Assembly: GCA_033002965.1 (NCBI GenBank)
Contig: JAURVB010003189.1
Coordinates: 1-64,000, forward strand
From: Piper betle
Lineage: Eukaryota; Streptophyta; Magnoliopsida; Piperales; Piperaceae
Direction: 5' to 3'
Length of the DNA stretch: 64,000 bases
Of this stretch, positions 11,395 through 25,600 are shown in pieces. The notes under the pieces were generated by a model that worked only from the letters and a program-made list of their open reading frames with translations, was not told the origin of the DNA and made no database searches. Position numbers and translations under genes: made by a program. Each line of letters starts with the position of its first letter. Within the stretch, counting starts at the first letter, position 1.

Positions 11395-11695
11395 TTATTT
11401 CATATACATAGTGAATAATATATACATTTTTTATATACTATGTGTACAAATAAATGTCTAAAATATACATTTTTTAAAAAAAGAGAAATGTACGTTGTGT
11501 ACATAATTTTATGTACTTTATGTATATAAAATATTTTAAAATGTACTTTATGTGTATATTTTTGTATACTATGTGTACACTTATTGATAATGTACTTTGT
11601 ATACATATTTTTTTGTACATTTTGTGTATACAAATAGTCAATGTACTTTGTGTAAATAATTTAGAAATGTATTTATTGTACATTAATTGATGTAT
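11395..11695. repeat. AT-rich tandem repeat of ATGTACTTTGTGTA-like units
   Basis: About ten imperfect copies of a roughly 25-35 bp unit built around ATGTACTTTxTGTATA and ACTATGTGTACA. Short minus-strand reading frames through it (repeated YTKYI/HKVH-like peptides) are by-products of the repeat and not genes. Confidence 0.75.
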
Positions 11696-14237
11696 ATGAG
11701 TAATGTTGTTTGACGTTAGTAATAATAAATTACTAATAATTTTGTTCTACTAAAGAGTTTGAAGAAAATATATAATTTTATGTGCATGTTACACAAAATG
11801 ACTCTTTAATTTATAATAAAAGTGAAGCATGAACTGAGTGGCTTATTTCGATTGGAAGATTATTTATTAATCTCATCTAAAACTTAGTAGCTCAAATTTA
11901 ATTAAGATATAATTATTAAACATTTAGGTAAGTACATGGTGATTATCAACATAACTTAATGTTTGATTGTATGCGAAATAGTTAATTATTAATATCTTAA
12001 TGGCTATTTATTGAAAATTCTTTGTATTAGTAAATTCTTTTACCCGAATGGGTGTTTTTTGTTAAACATTTTTCTCTTATCCTTAATTTTTTTTCATGCG
12101 TATTAATGATTATTTTTTAATCAGATTAGTTCTAATACAGTTATAATTGTGGGTACTTGCATATATTATTTTTTATAATGATCATAGAGTTTGAGCGATG
12201 ATTTGTTGGTGTATATTTCAGTTACACTACATGGTCATGATCATCACGAAAAAATTGGTTAATAAAGGTATTATAGAATTTTTAATAAAAATATTTTTTG
12301 TTTTATATAGTTTAAGAATTTTTTAACAATTCTTAAAAGATTAGTTATGATCTTAAGTTATGATATATGATATCATAATTGATGTTCTATAATGTTGGAT
12401 AGATTTGAAAATTGGTGTCCTTTTTTTTATAAGATAAATAATTATTTATTTTAAAATTAAGGGCATGCATATATTAGTTGATTTATACTTTGTGTTAAAA
12501 TTAACATAAGTACAAAAGGATTTTTACTTTGTATTAAAATTTATTCACTATATTTTAATACACCAATTTTTATTTTTTAAATTAAGGTGACTTAATGAAA
12601 TAAAATTAATCATTAATACTAAGTATCCTCCAAATTTAATATCTATGCATATTTTTTTTGTCATTTGATGACATGCATAAATGAAGCAAATTTTTTTAGT
12701 AATTGATTATTGAGGATAAAGGAAAAGATATCATTAATATATATGCATGAACATTACAAAGTTATTTTTTTATCCTTCAAAGCCTTATATGTATAAAACT
12801 ACATATATGTTGATTTACAAATGAATTGCTCATTTAAAGCTAATTAGGCACAAATTTTAATAATACAAACCATTTTATGGATGTGAATATAACTTATATG
12901 TTGAATTATATTATTCATGATAAATGTCTAACTTAGTGTTTCACATTTTATGTAGACCTTAATGTTCTACAAGAAAGTATAGTATGAAATAATTTGGTTA
13001 TAATAATGCGATTCACTATTAAGGGATTATTTTATTTTGAGAGGAAAACAATCTTGTTGCTACTATGAAGCAATAAATTTTAATCCCATATACCAAATAA
13101 ATGATGTCTTGAACAATATTGCTTTTGAAAGCATTCTTTTGATAAAATTTTATGCTATCACATAAAAAGTCTCATTTGTTAAAATATATACATTTAAGAA
13201 ATGATATTTTGTGATAGTATTTGTGATGGTGAAGTTAACATACATAATTGATGATATGTTTATCAAAACATACAATGATTTTGCATAATGAATGTTCACT
13301 AACACAAGGAATAATATGTCAAATGGGATGAATGACTTTCTCACCAAGCATTCACCTCTAGTATTTGAGTAGTATTGAGAGATGAGACATCAATACTTCA
13401 AGTCACATATGTTGCCTCAATAAAAGATTGAGATGAGACTGTTTCAAATAATTAATTGCCCACAGCCATAATCCTATATAATCAGACATGAGACGTAGAT
13501 AATTAATTGCAGTTGTAATTATGTTAGTTGTCTCAGATCAATTACCTGAGTGGTAATTGTACTTAAATCTGTATAGTGTTGATAAAAAATATATGCTTTA
13601 TGTGATTTATTTTCTATGAGAATATCTATCTTCTATAATATGTGATTCATACCACATGTGTTATTTCAATGAAGAGGATAATGGGAGAATGATTCCTGTT
13701 TCTCTACTGAGTGAGATCTTCGAAGCAAAGCTGCTTCTCAGTACCCTTAGTTAGTTTCAACTAAATTTGAGATAGCAAAACGATATATCTTTCTTCAATT
13801 TGCTACCTACAGCCATGATATTTTACAAATAAGGGACATGTTTAAGAAAGTTATCATTTTGTATATCAAAAGTAATATGAGAGTAAAAGGAAGATTATAA
13901 TAACTTGTATGTAAGTTTAGACCATTATAAAGTTTTTGTGACTGGATAATGTAGATACAAGTAGTGAAGTAAAATAATTTAAGAGATATGTGATCTTCAC
14001 TAATAATCTGGGGTACAACGATTACATATAAAATATTATGTATTCTTAACAGTACATAGTTTGAGCTTCTATATTCAGTTGTACTCATAGGTCGCAAAAC
14101 CTACTTTTTGTATAAAAAACTCTTTTAGAGCACTATCACACATTTTTATGTGTGAGTAAGAGATTTGATTTGATGACACCCATAAGTTGGTAACGCACCT
14201 TTACCCCAATATATGTAAGTGAGAGATGCTAGCATAT

Positions 14238-14589
14238 TGTTTGGTCGAGACACCTATAAAGGGTGGACTCACCAAATCAATTAAGAAATTAATTTTGACT
14301 TAATCTCAAGTTAATCAAATATTATTTCCTAATATTTCTCTTATCAGTTAATTTGAAATAATGATGAAAAACCTATAAAATATTATATTTACTCCTTAAC
14401 ATCAACGAGAAAAAAGAAAAAGAAGTTACGGTGTTTCCAAGCAGAGGGATGATAGGCCGTAGAAATTAGACTTTTCCCTAATTATCAAGTCTTAACGTGC
14501 GAGCATGGTGACTCTTGTCCATTGATTCATTCCGCTACAAGATAAGTTTTTATCTTATTTATATGTTATCATATATATTTAATTTCTCA
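14238..14589 (+). repeat. Putative 3' LTR
   Basis: Second direct repeat of the 10.0-14.6 kb relic, 352 bp, with substitutions and small indels relative to the first. Confidence 0.5.
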
Positions 14590-16213
14590 AGTTACAACTT
14601 GAAAATCTAGCTAGGCCCCTTGCAATGTGTGGGATATACATGGGACCAATTTAGGGTTAAATTGGGGTTATATAACTCTTTTTACCATATAAATAGTATT
14701 ATGTTTATTCAAAGTCTTAATTTTGTTCTATTTTGATTTGGGTTTGGGTGTTGTATGGATTTGGGTCGAATCAAACTAGGCTAAATTCTTTTTCTTTTTC
14801 TTTTTCTTTTTTATTAAAATGTCTGCTACAACTAACGATGAGGGAAGAGAACAATCAGGCCTAGCTACCATCACTAACCAAGGGCGGCTGAAGCTAATTG
14901 CCTCAAGCCATTTTGTCAAGTGGACTCTAAGTGAGACTGGTCACAATCGCAAATCGGTGTTGTTTATTAGAAAATAAGATTAGTTTGGGTAGGGGTAATT
15001 TTACCAATTCAAACTAATTTTCTACCCAAACTAAATACAACCGAAGGTAGTTATGTTGCTAAATAAAAAAAAGACAGTAAAATTGTGAATAAAGTATAAA
15101 TCAATATTGAATTATGATTAAAACATCGGAACACTGTTAAATCATAAATTCCTCCATATTTGAGTTCAATTTTTAAGATAATATCTATTCAATTTGTTTG
15201 TTTAAGTTTTGGACAAGTTTTAAGTTTGTCTTGGAAAAAAATCTTAAATCACATTTTTCATCTAATTCAAATGTAATATTATTTTATTTATTGATTCTAA
15301 ATTATAATTTACTTATTATGAAAAAAATTGCAGATCGATTCATATTCTAAGAAGGTTTGCAAATGAATTTTTTATTATAATCCAAGTTATAAAAATATTT
15401 CTAATTATACATTAAATATAATAGGTTCACAATCAGAAAATGGAGATAGACTATTTCATTTATGATTGAATATGAATGAAAAATAATCAATATTATTTAA
15501 TTAAAGTGAGCTTAATCCAACATTTTTTTTTACATTTGTACACTTTCATTTAACCTAAAAACAAAAATAAAAAGACCCAGATTAACACTTGTATCCTTTG
15601 TCTTACCATGGCTGTTGGCACAAAGTTAGCTTCGGATCAATCAATCAAATATTGATTAATACGTATCAAACACACATATTTGTTATATATTTTTTAATTA
15701 AAAATTTTCAATTAAACAACGTTACCAAAAGCTACGGCCTATCAAACACGAATATTCAGATGCCTATGTCCAACCCATTTTTCTCTGAGAGTTGAAGTCA
15801 GCTCAATCACACTCATGAGTTGATCAAAAAAATTTTAAAGATTTTTTTATTTAAAAAAGAAGATTTGATAATCACTTAAGACATTAAAAATGAAACACAG
15901 TCTTAGATGGAGGCTTGTTGAATAAAATTAAGTATGAAACTCTCGAGGAGGCTATCTGGCATTCACAATTTGTCATGTTTATGCTCACGCTTCCATTATT
16001 TGCAGAAATGAACATAAAATAGGGCATTTAGTTTCGTGTGTAGTTAATCATTTTATAATATAGTAAAAATTTTAGCGAAAATAAAGTCAATCAAACTATT
16101 TAGATATGATTGCGCAGGGATTGAGTTGCATTTTTTTCAGGTGTTGTTGGGTTTTTATTTTTGAGCATTGAAATTGCCGACATCTCTAGTATACAACAAA
16201 TTGATTGAGTCAT
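14590..16213. other. Intergenic, AT-rich, no gene seen
   Basis: Contains a polypyrimidine stretch (TTTTTC repeats) near 14785-14815. No coding or RNA gene can be supported. Confidence 0.55.
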
Positions 16214-18514
16214 TGTTGGGCCCTATGGCCCCCTAAAAGGGATTTGTAATCAGTATCATAAGTTTCTCTTAATCCAAAAGCTAGTTCAAGAAAGGAATAA
16301 AATTTTTCCATTAACCTATACACATATCACCAATATCATTCATAACCGATGTGAGATAAATTCAATAACTCCCCTTTCACACATCGGGTGACCCTAGCTT
16401 AAGGAATAATGTTTTCCTATTAACCTATATATACGTCGCCAACATCATCCACGATCGATATGGAATAAATCCAACAACTCCCCATACGTCATCAACATCA
16501 TCCATAATCAATGTGGAATAAATCTAATAACTCCCCTTCACACATCGAATGACCCTGAAACTATTATCATCTGACAATCTCTTCTTCATCAGACTCACAT
16601 TTATCACCTGGCAAACTTCCCTTACCAACTTCCACAATTGACGTGTGACCTTGAAACTATCATCGTTGAAACTTCCCTAACCAACTTCCACAATCAATGT
16701 GCGACCCTAAAACTATCATCGCCTAACAATCTCTTCTTCATCTGACTCACATTTCACCACCTGGCAAACTTCCCTAACCAACTTCCATAATCGACGTGCG
16801 ACCCTAAAACTATCATCGTCACATTTCATCACCTGGCAGACTTCCCTAACCAACTTCCACAATCGACGTGTGACCCTGAAACTATCATTGTCTGGCAATC
16901 TCCATCAGACTTACATTTCATCACTTGGCAAACTTTCCTTACCAACTTCCACAATCGACGTGTGACCTTGAAACTATCATCATTAAAACATTTCATTACC
17001 TAGCAAGCTTCCCTAACTAACTTCCACAATCGACGTGCGACCCTGTTTTGAGACTATCATCGTTGAAACTATCTCTTCTTCATCAGACTCACATTTCATT
17101 ACCTGGCAAACTTCCCTAATCAACGTCCGCAATCGACGTATCGTCTAGCGTCTGGCAATCTCTTCTTCATCAGACGAAACTCTCGTATAACAATCTCTTC
17201 TTCATCATATAGAACTCTTGTCTGGCAATCTCCTCATCTGGCAATCTCTTCTTCATCAGACGAAACTCTCATCTGGCAATCACCTCGTATGGCAATCTCT
17301 TCTTCATTAGACGGAACTCACATTTCATTTGGCAATCTCCTCGTCTGGAAATCTCTTCTTCATCAGACGGAACTCACATTTTATCACATTTCCTTCATCA
17401 AAAGGTTCTTCATCAAACCATCAGGTGGAACTCGCTGACGGAACTCACTTTCATCATCAGACCATTAGACGGAACTCACTTTCATCATTAGACCATTAGA
17501 CGCAACTCACTTTCATCAGACCATCAGACGGAACTCACTTTCATCGTCAGACCATTAGACAGAACTCACTTTCATCATCTAGCAGAACTCACTTTCATCG
17601 TAAGACCATTAGACAGAACTCACTTTCATCGTCTGGCAATCTCTTCTTCATCAGACGGAATTCACATTTCATTACATTTCCTTCATCAGACGGTTCTTCA
17701 TCAGACCATCAGATGGACCTCACTGACGGAACTCACTTTCATCATCAAACCATTAGACGGAACTCACTTTCATCGTTAGACCATTAGACGCAACTCACTT
17801 TCATCAGACCATCAGATGGACCTCACTTTCATCGTCAAACCATTAGACGGAACTCACTTTCATCGTCTGGCAATCTCTTCTTCATTAAGCGGAACTCACA
17901 TTTCATCACATTTCCTTCATCAGATGGAACTCACATTTCCTTCATCAGATGAAACTCACATTTCATCACCTGGCAAATTTTCCTAACCAACTTCCACAAT
18001 CGACGACGTAGGTCACAATCGACGACGTAGGCAAACACTAAATACTGACGGAATTCACTTTCATCGTCTGACAATCTCTTCTTCATCAGACAAAACTCAC
18101 ATTTCACCACCTTTCATCACCTGACAAATTCCTAGGCAAACACTAAAACCAAACTGTTAGGCCCTATGGCCCCCAAAAGTAACCAACTTCCACAAACGAT
18201 GTAGGCAAACACTAAAATTAAACTGGCTCTGATACTACTGTTAGGCCCTATGGGTAATTCCTAGGCAAACACTAAAACCAAATTGTTAGCCCTATGGGCC
18301 CTCAAAAGTACCCTCCACAATCGACGTAGGCAAACACTAAAATCACACTGGCTCCAATACCACTGTTAGGCCCTATGAACCCCCAAAAGGAATTTGTAAC
18401 AAGTGCCATAGGTCTCTATTAATTCAAAAACTAACTCAAAGAATAAAAGTTTCCTATTAGCTTATATATACGTCACCAATATTATTCACGACCAATGTGA
18501 GATAAACCCAATAA
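16214..18514 (-). mobile_element. TRIM-like non-autonomous LTR element with minisatellite interior
   Basis: Related LTR-like segments lie at both ends: 16214-16375, with further partial copies to about 16560, and 18365-18514. Both start TGTTxGGCCCTATG and carry AAAAGGxATTTGTAA, CTATTAxCxTATATA and the ATGTGxxATAAAxxCAATAA end. Just inside the right copy, at 18348-18365 and again at 18222-18240, are reverse complements of a tRNA-Met primer-binding site (CTGGCTCTGATAC-like), so the element reads on the minus strand. Extra truncated LTR starts occur near 18171, 18240 and 18286. The flanking word TCAT occurs at 16210-16213 and 18515-18518 as a possible short target duplication. The interior is a tandem array with no coding frame. 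Confidence 0.7.
16540..18130. repeat. Complex minisatellite array inside the TRIM-like element
   Basis: Built from shuffled modules such as CAATCTCTTCTTCATCAGAC, GGAACTCACTTTCATC, CACATTTCATCACCTGGCAA, ACTTCCCTAACCAACTTCCA and CAATCGACGTGxGACCCT. Modules repeat dozens of times in several higher-order arrangements. No reading frame of note. Confidence 0.9.
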
Positions 18515-21500
18515 TCATGAGTGTTCATATCGGAAAGCCATATTTATATAGGCATTTTGAAAGGCTTCCACACCTGGGTGACATGAAGTTCTCTGATGTA
18601 TTAATTTTATCCATTACACCAGAACTTCCTCATTGTTATTTTCAATATAGTTTGAAATATTAAACAACAAAGTCGCATAGATTTGTATCCAACTATATGT
18701 TATAATGGTTCGGATCTGATTTGAATTTTTATACTAGTTCGAAGTATTCATATATATTATATGTTAAAAAATATTTGAATTGGAAACTTGTGTACAAGGT
18801 GAACAGATTTATATTTTATCTGATTAGGTGGTTCTTTTGAAAATATATTTATAAACACTTAATAATAATAATATTTTATTTTATTTTCATATTTTTTATT
18901 AAAAAATATATTATTTTAAGAGAAGTGATGTTTTCTTAATAGGATATAAATCAGGTTTGGCAGATACGGGTAAAGTAATTTAATGAATTTAAGATTCAAC
19001 TGATTGGATATAACTGTAGTAGGCCAAAAACTCAGTTGAGTGATCTCGAGTTCTAAGGTTTGCCTGTAAAATCCAATCACACGACACTTATAATCTATAT
19101 CAAAGAGACAGTTGAGAATTTCTAAAATGGATAAATTTCTATTCCATCGATGTCTCGTGACCAGCATTATTAGTTAGAAGATCTAATCTAATATTTAAAA
19201 TTTTAGGGTCTATTTGGTTGTTCGAAAATTAAATAAAGAAAATATAAAATTTAAAAGTTAAAAATCTTATTGTATTTGGATGTATTGAAATTTACTCAAA
19301 AGAAAATTTAATTTTATTTAATATAAATTTATCTAAAAATTTTACAAAGTTACATTTTTTATGAAAAATTAAAAAAATTAAAGAAAATTTTGGGATAGAT
19401 GTAAATGAAAATGAATATTTTATTTTTATTTTATTTTATTCTTATTTAAATATGTAATAATTTTTTTAAAAAATTTAATATTATTTTATTTCATTATATT
19501 TTAATTTCGTATAACAATAATTTTAATTTACGCTATTTTTATGTCAATAAACCTTAATCACCGTGAAAAGAAAGAGGACACCAATAATAGAACTTAAAAT
19601 CAGATCCTATTGGCAAGAAGACGGGATGGGATGATGTGGGGAGGGGATGAAATAGACTCCACAATAAATGATAGTATGTCGGGAAGAAATCGGCCACTCG
19701 AGAACGGGAAAGCCATCTTATCTACTTCTGATTGGATCAGATCAGATTGAAATCATTATTGCCTTTTATTTTATTTATATTTTGCATTTAACAGGCAGGA
19801 GTTTGCCGTAGATGCATGCTACACATCACCTCCTAACCGTGGCCCATACATCTCCCTTTCTCTGGTTCATTCGAATAAGTGAACGAGGCAATTAGTCCCA
19901 GCAATTTAACTATCACACTCTGGCCCGTGTAGCCAAAGTTGTAACCTCTTTGTAGCTGCATCGATCACGGTATTTCCGACGCACAGCCCTTCTTTTTCTG
20001 CTTTTCTTTACTTTTACGTTTTTTGTTAAACCAATTGAATTTTTATAACAACTCGCTTCAAATAGTTCAAACAGACGGATTTAGTTAATTTTTTAAAACG
20101 AATAAATTAAATATTATAAAGTTACCCTTATTAATATATAATATCTTATCCCTAATAAATATTAGACGTAAGATTAACTGGCTAAAGTAATTAGCTAGGA
20201 GATACGTACGAAGAAATTTCATCTCTAAAATTTATTTTGATGATTTATGGGCCTAATTTGAATTTATATTTATACAGACCTCTATTATCTAACATTGTCT
20301 CAATTTTTTGCTCAAATAGTATAAATTAATGAAAATAATTATTATTTTAAAAGTAATTAATCATTCATCTTGATTAATATATCAGATCTTACTTTAATAA
20401 ATATTAAATTTACTATTAATTAATTAAACTAATTAGTTGGATGATCTTACAACTTTAATTTAAAAACCCAACAAAGTTTTTGTAATTAATACTGTGTGCT
20501 CCCTATTTCTTGGATTAGGAACGGAAGGTTGAAGTTGTAGTGTATAATTCATCTATATTTTACAATTTTTGTTGATAGGGGGCGGTTTTATATCATGTGA
20601 TAAATTGAAAAATTGCAAAATATGGACAACTCAAAAGTATGACTTAAAACCTGCTTTCGATGACACGTGTAGAGCTCTTTTGCCATTGACTATTTTTTGA
20701 GGAACAATTAAAAGAGAAAATTTTTTGATTAAACTCAAAACCCACCCTACTTGTTTGTTCAGGGAACCTGTGAAAGGCCGGTGATTGATAATGGGCAGGT
20801 GGTTGGCGACGACGAGGATGACAGAGACAAATCTTACTCTCAGTAGGGTAGTGGTGATGCAAAATGGAAGGGTGGAAGAAGCTTGGAGAAGACCATCTTT
20901 CTTGATTATAGTCGACTACTCGACCTTCTCGGACAAATGTGTCAAGCATCCAAGCCTTTTTGTTTGCCTAGCTTTGTCCAAGCTGTTTTTTTGTCTATAG
21001 CTCGATTGACTTTTATAAAAATAATAAAATAAGCGCATCTTAATTTTTTATTAAAAAACCCAATTGAACCGGCTCGTGAATACCCTTTAAAATTCCATTA
21101 CAAAATTCTTTTAATTATAATTATAAAGAGTGTCTGAACTCACAAAATAATGCTTCGCAATTATAATTCTTGAGATAGTTTTGTTCCTAAGTATTTGAAA
21201 AAATAAAAGATCAACCCTTCTTTTTATGAAAGATTTTTAAGAACACCTCAATTTTTATATATTCTTCCAAACGTATGTTTTAGTTGCTTTCTTATAATTG
21301 TATAATTTTCCAATAACGATGCTTAAAACAACCCAAGTGAACATCCCATTAGGGCCTGATAAAGGGTTAAGTCCTATCCCCATTTTTTACTGAGTGCTGA
21401 ATAACCTTCCATTTATTTTGTTTCCCACCTAATTAATCAAGTTGAATTAATCTCACATGACCTTCAAAAGAAAATTCTCAATGCAATGAATCTGGACACC

Positions 21501-22674
21501 TTAACGTCCTCCTTCATTGATAATATTTATTGGGAGAAATCCTCCACTTTAAGATACCCACAAAATATTTTCCGAACCTCATCTCTCATTAGTTTCGCGT
21601 CTGAATTTTCTGAAGCTGGGTAGAGATATATTTTATTTTTTGAAAAGTTTATGATTTAAGAGTTATATTTTAAGTTATTCATGATATAAAGGTGTCGTAG
21701 TTATATTTCATAATTTATGAGGTGTCTTGTTTGTAATTTAATATTGGAGAGTATTTACCTGAAAAATCATAAAAATATGTACTTGGATTAGGGTGAGGTG
21801 GGGTTATAAATATCCGCTCTTCGACCAAATTATATAAACTGTGGAAACAAGAATTGTCGGCCCTAAATCATGATTGGTTTTCAACTAATTCATTCATTAC
21901 GCCCTCTTGTAACAATTATTATTTGAGAGAATTTTTGTCTTAAAATTTATAACAACCAGTTCTATTTAATTTTCAGCTATTCGAAATGTAATTTTTTTAT
22001 TTAAAATGACATATATATTTAAATTATTTATTAAATATTTATACTTAATAAAATAATAATATAATTTTAATTAAATAATTAAACAAATGACGGAGAGAGA
22101 GACAACGATGTGGTGCGGACCTTTGACCATCTAGCAAACACATGAGCAAAGGTGTAACCTAAGGATGCACTACATTGCAAAGATATTTGTTTTGAGCTAT
22201 TTGCTAATATACACCTCTTATGCTATAGTTTGATAACATAGTTCTTAAGGTTGCTAATTATATTTACATTAATCAATAGAACCTATTCGTGTTTGGATTA
22301 GGTTTCTCCGTACTATTAATCATGTTTATAATTTAAATATAAAACAAATCTACTTCTAATTGAATTAGATATTTAAAATACTAGTATAAATACTTACTTC
22401 AAAAGTCATAGTTGGTGTCATGAAAGGCATCTAGCCATAAAACAATTTTGTAATTTGTAATCATAGATTCTACGTTAGACTTTATGTCCCTTATTTTTTG
22501 GATAAGGTGAAAGAGGAGGGAAGGAGAATATTAATACTTACTTTAAATTAAGAGAATTGTAATTTAATTAGAGATGTGACAAATTAGGTGAGTTTCATCT
22601 TTTATATTATAGTAAAAATATTTTCTTTCCATTTCATTACCTCATCTGTTCATGTGCTATAGGCGTGTTTTTGC
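18515..22674. other. Intergenic, AT-rich, one dispersed repeat, no gene seen
   Basis: Apart from the repeat at 19205-19550 no element or gene can be supported. A somewhat GC-richer patch at about 19600-20000 and short frames at 20644-21000 show no family resemblance. Confidence 0.55.
19205..19550. repeat. Dispersed repeat family 2 (AGGGTxTxTTTGGT type), copy 1
   Basis: Starts AGGGTCTATTTGGTTGTTCG and shares with 41103-41456 the ordered blocks TTGTATTTGGATGT-TTGAAATTTA, TCAAAAGAAA, TTATGAAAAA, TTTTGGGA, CATTATATTTTAATTTCxTATAA (in part) and TTTTATGTCA. A length of about 350 bp and the TTTGGT start suggest a MITE or a transposon end; no clear terminal inverted repeat was seen. Confidence 0.65.
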
Positions 22675-25600
22675 AAGGCCCAGTCGAAAACGATGCTTAG
22701 TTGTAAACTTATAAAGGAACAACCATCAGTCGCCTTGGAAATGGCTAATATTGCATCGTTTTCCCTCCGCTGTACCCAATGGCCCCAGGTCATCTGGAAA
22801 CTTTGGTTCTTCTCAGTCATACACCATCTTGGATTTTATTTTCCATGAGGTAAAGCTATTTTACTTTAATGCTGAATATTTGAATGAGCTGTTCTGCGGA
22901 ACTTAATTTATTATACGTTATAATATTGCAGCCTGACCAAACATACTATGTGATTGATCTTATTTGTTGGCGGGGGCACTCTTCCTTGACTGCGATTACA
23001 GAGTGCAGATTTTTTGGGTTATCTCAAACCTAGCTGATATGGTTGCCAGTGATTTACCTTCTGTGCATCATAAATACAGATTTCGTGTAGTTCCATCCTG
23101 TGAATGTAATAGGTGGATCTGCAAGCTGCATACGTTGACCCTGTTCCTTATATGAAAGATGGTCTTTTATTTTACAACAGGCATTCCTTTCACAGCATAC
23201 ATATGCAACTAGACAACAATAATAGCATGTTAATGGTTTAGTTTTAACAATGGCCTGTTACCATTTGCATGCATGGATTTAATTTGAACAGTTCATTGTT
23301 ATTTTTCTATCAACTTATTGCTGAAAGTTGTACATTTACTTTTCTAGACATAGACATTACCAACGTGGAGTTACACGTCTAGTTCTGGTCTGGAAAGATG
23401 CATGTTGTAGTGAGTATCTTCTTGACACAGATAGCAGTGGTCAAGTTCCCGCTCTAGCGACAGACACATTTCATTGTTTTTGGTGCTTTAATTATAAGTA
23501 TCAACTTAAAACTTTTTTCACTTCTTAAGTGCGCTTATATTTCTATGTAGAGTTTAAATTAAAGATTCTAGCTTGTCGCTGATTGAGATTTATAAAATTT
23601 TAAACATTCAGGTTGTCTTAAAACTACAAGCTGATGAAACGCTTGCAACTTGAGATGATCCTCCAGTGGTGTTTGGTGGATTAGCAGCTGATGTCATCAA
23701 ACAGGTTTAAATTATTCTCTACGAGTTATTGCATTCAGCCTTTCATTTAATGATTTGTAATTACTCTTCTAAACCTATCACTATGATTAGTTTGCTTTAT
23801 GTGGGTGATAATTTTAAAGTACTGATCAAAGCATAATTTGTTCTTGCAAAGCATACTGTCTTCTTTCCAACAAGTCTTAATTTTCACTTTAAGCACCATA
23901 ACTCTACTTAGATTTTGTCAAGTGTTTTTATCTGTATTATTAATGGATCTCGAAATTTGATTTTGCAGTAATATGTTTTCTTTTGTGCCTCAGTTGACAA
24001 AGTAAAATACATCTTAATTTGTCAGTGACTGGTCATAGCTAGATGATACTTGCATAATATTGGGTGGTTGTAAGTGCTCATGTATTGAGTAGAGTAGTGG
24101 AAGGGAATGTATAAAATTATAAAGCAGGGAAATGTAATTCTTTCAAGCAAGAAAATGGAATTGATTAATATGATTACCTTCATGTCTCCTTTGTTCCCCC
24201 ATTTTCTTTATCTTTTCTTATTTCTTCTGAATGAATATATCAGCTTACATGTGGAAACAAGCTGATTGAAGATAATTGCAATATTATATCTCGATCCAAG
24301 ATAGTTCCATGTTATACAATATAAAAGGTGGAAAGGTAGTAATGGTGATCATGTGGAAACTTCAGTTCTTATTCTCACTATTTCCTCTTGTGCTATGGTG
24401 AGGATCTCGACAAGAAAGGCTTGATTTTGTGACATTAATATAAATAATCAAGTAACTCCGCCAATGCTTTTACATTATTGGTCTCAAGCTCGGATAACGG
24501 AAGAGGGTTAGTGTCAGAAAGGGCATCCGGCCATAAAAATTTTACTATATGAATAATCAAGCCCGGATAAAAGAGGGTTGGCATCATAAAGGGCATTTGG
24601 CTATAAGAAATTTGGCTATTTATAATCACATGGCTCCTAATTTAGAATCCATATCCCTAACACTCTTTAGGTATTGGTAGAAGAAGATAAATAATCAATC
24701 AATGGCACTAACTTTATGGCCCCTACCTTAGCTTATCCAGGAGAAGGAGTAGATGATGATGGCTTCTTCTAAATGAATTTCCTTCCTCAACTCCCCATTT
24801 CATTTCTTTTCTGCATAAAGTGATGCGAAAGTTTGTTTTAATCAATTGGTATCAGAGTAGACATCCATAAGATTTAAGATGACTCCAATTTCTAAGCATG
24901 GGTTCTTCTTATTCTAACTGTGTCAAATGAGGTCCATGGGCTTCGGAGGATACATCTTATGACAGATTTCTACAATAATTTCACAGTTGGAAACGGCAAA
25001 CAAGAATTCTGTTGCTGTCTGTATCGCAAAGAAATGGGGGATTCACGGGTTGGCAGGAGTTGGGTATTTTTTCACTGTATAAGGGTTAACATGTTTTTTT
25101 AAACATACTCAACTTTTCGCTTTTGATCCAAAGTTTGGAATATCGGTAGATGATGGTGTTATTGCCAAAATTGAGACCTTCACCAAAGGCAAAACTATCA
25201 ACAATTAATGTTGCACCTCAGCTAATTGAATTTCTTGACATTAATGTGGTTGAAGTGTGGTTTGCTGATGGTAAGCAGTCCAATTTATACGTGTGTATAC
25301 TATCATCAGTGAGGATGGTTCTAACTATGATCATGCTTATGTAGCCGTCCGCATATGCTTGGGTCATTTAGAGGGTACAAAGCGGAACTTGTGAATGATG
25401 ATTCTTGAAATTTTTAAATTTATGCTTGCAAAGGCTTGAATGGTGAAGCTTGTTTTGCTAGAACATGTAGACCATAGTAAAAGCTATTGATTTGACTTAT
25501 CAATATGGTTTGAAGCATAGGAACGAGAATGGTAGAAATGATGCTTTTTGGCGATGCTTTTCGAAGATGTTTGGATACCAAATTATGGACTCTTTTTCAT

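Larger units (their letters stand above)
10043..14589 (+). mobile_element. Degenerate LTR-flanked retroelement relic without coding capacity
   Basis: Two direct repeats, 10043-10371 and 14238-14589, start TGTTTGG-CGAGACAC and share long ordered blocks, including GATGAAAAACxTATAAA, GAGAAAAA-GAAAAAGAA, GTGTTTxCAAGxAGA and GTGGTGACTCTT, ending near ATCATATATATTTAAT and a CA. After the first copy comes ATTAGTATCATTCGACGCTGC, which resembles a tRNA-Met primer-binding site. Orientation is inferred from that. The 3.9-kb interior is very AT-rich with no pol-like frames, so it is either a non-autonomous element or far decayed. I could not find a matching target-site duplication. Confidence 0.55.

Noticed and set aside
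11400..11690. Minus-strand frames of 77 and 69 codons
   Set aside because: Translations of the AT-rich tandem repeat; periodic peptide, no homology.
16540..18130. Possible CRISPR-like array
   Set aside because: The repeats are modular and of uneven spacing, with spacers that are themselves repeated, in a plant nuclear setting within LTR ends; a minisatellite fits.
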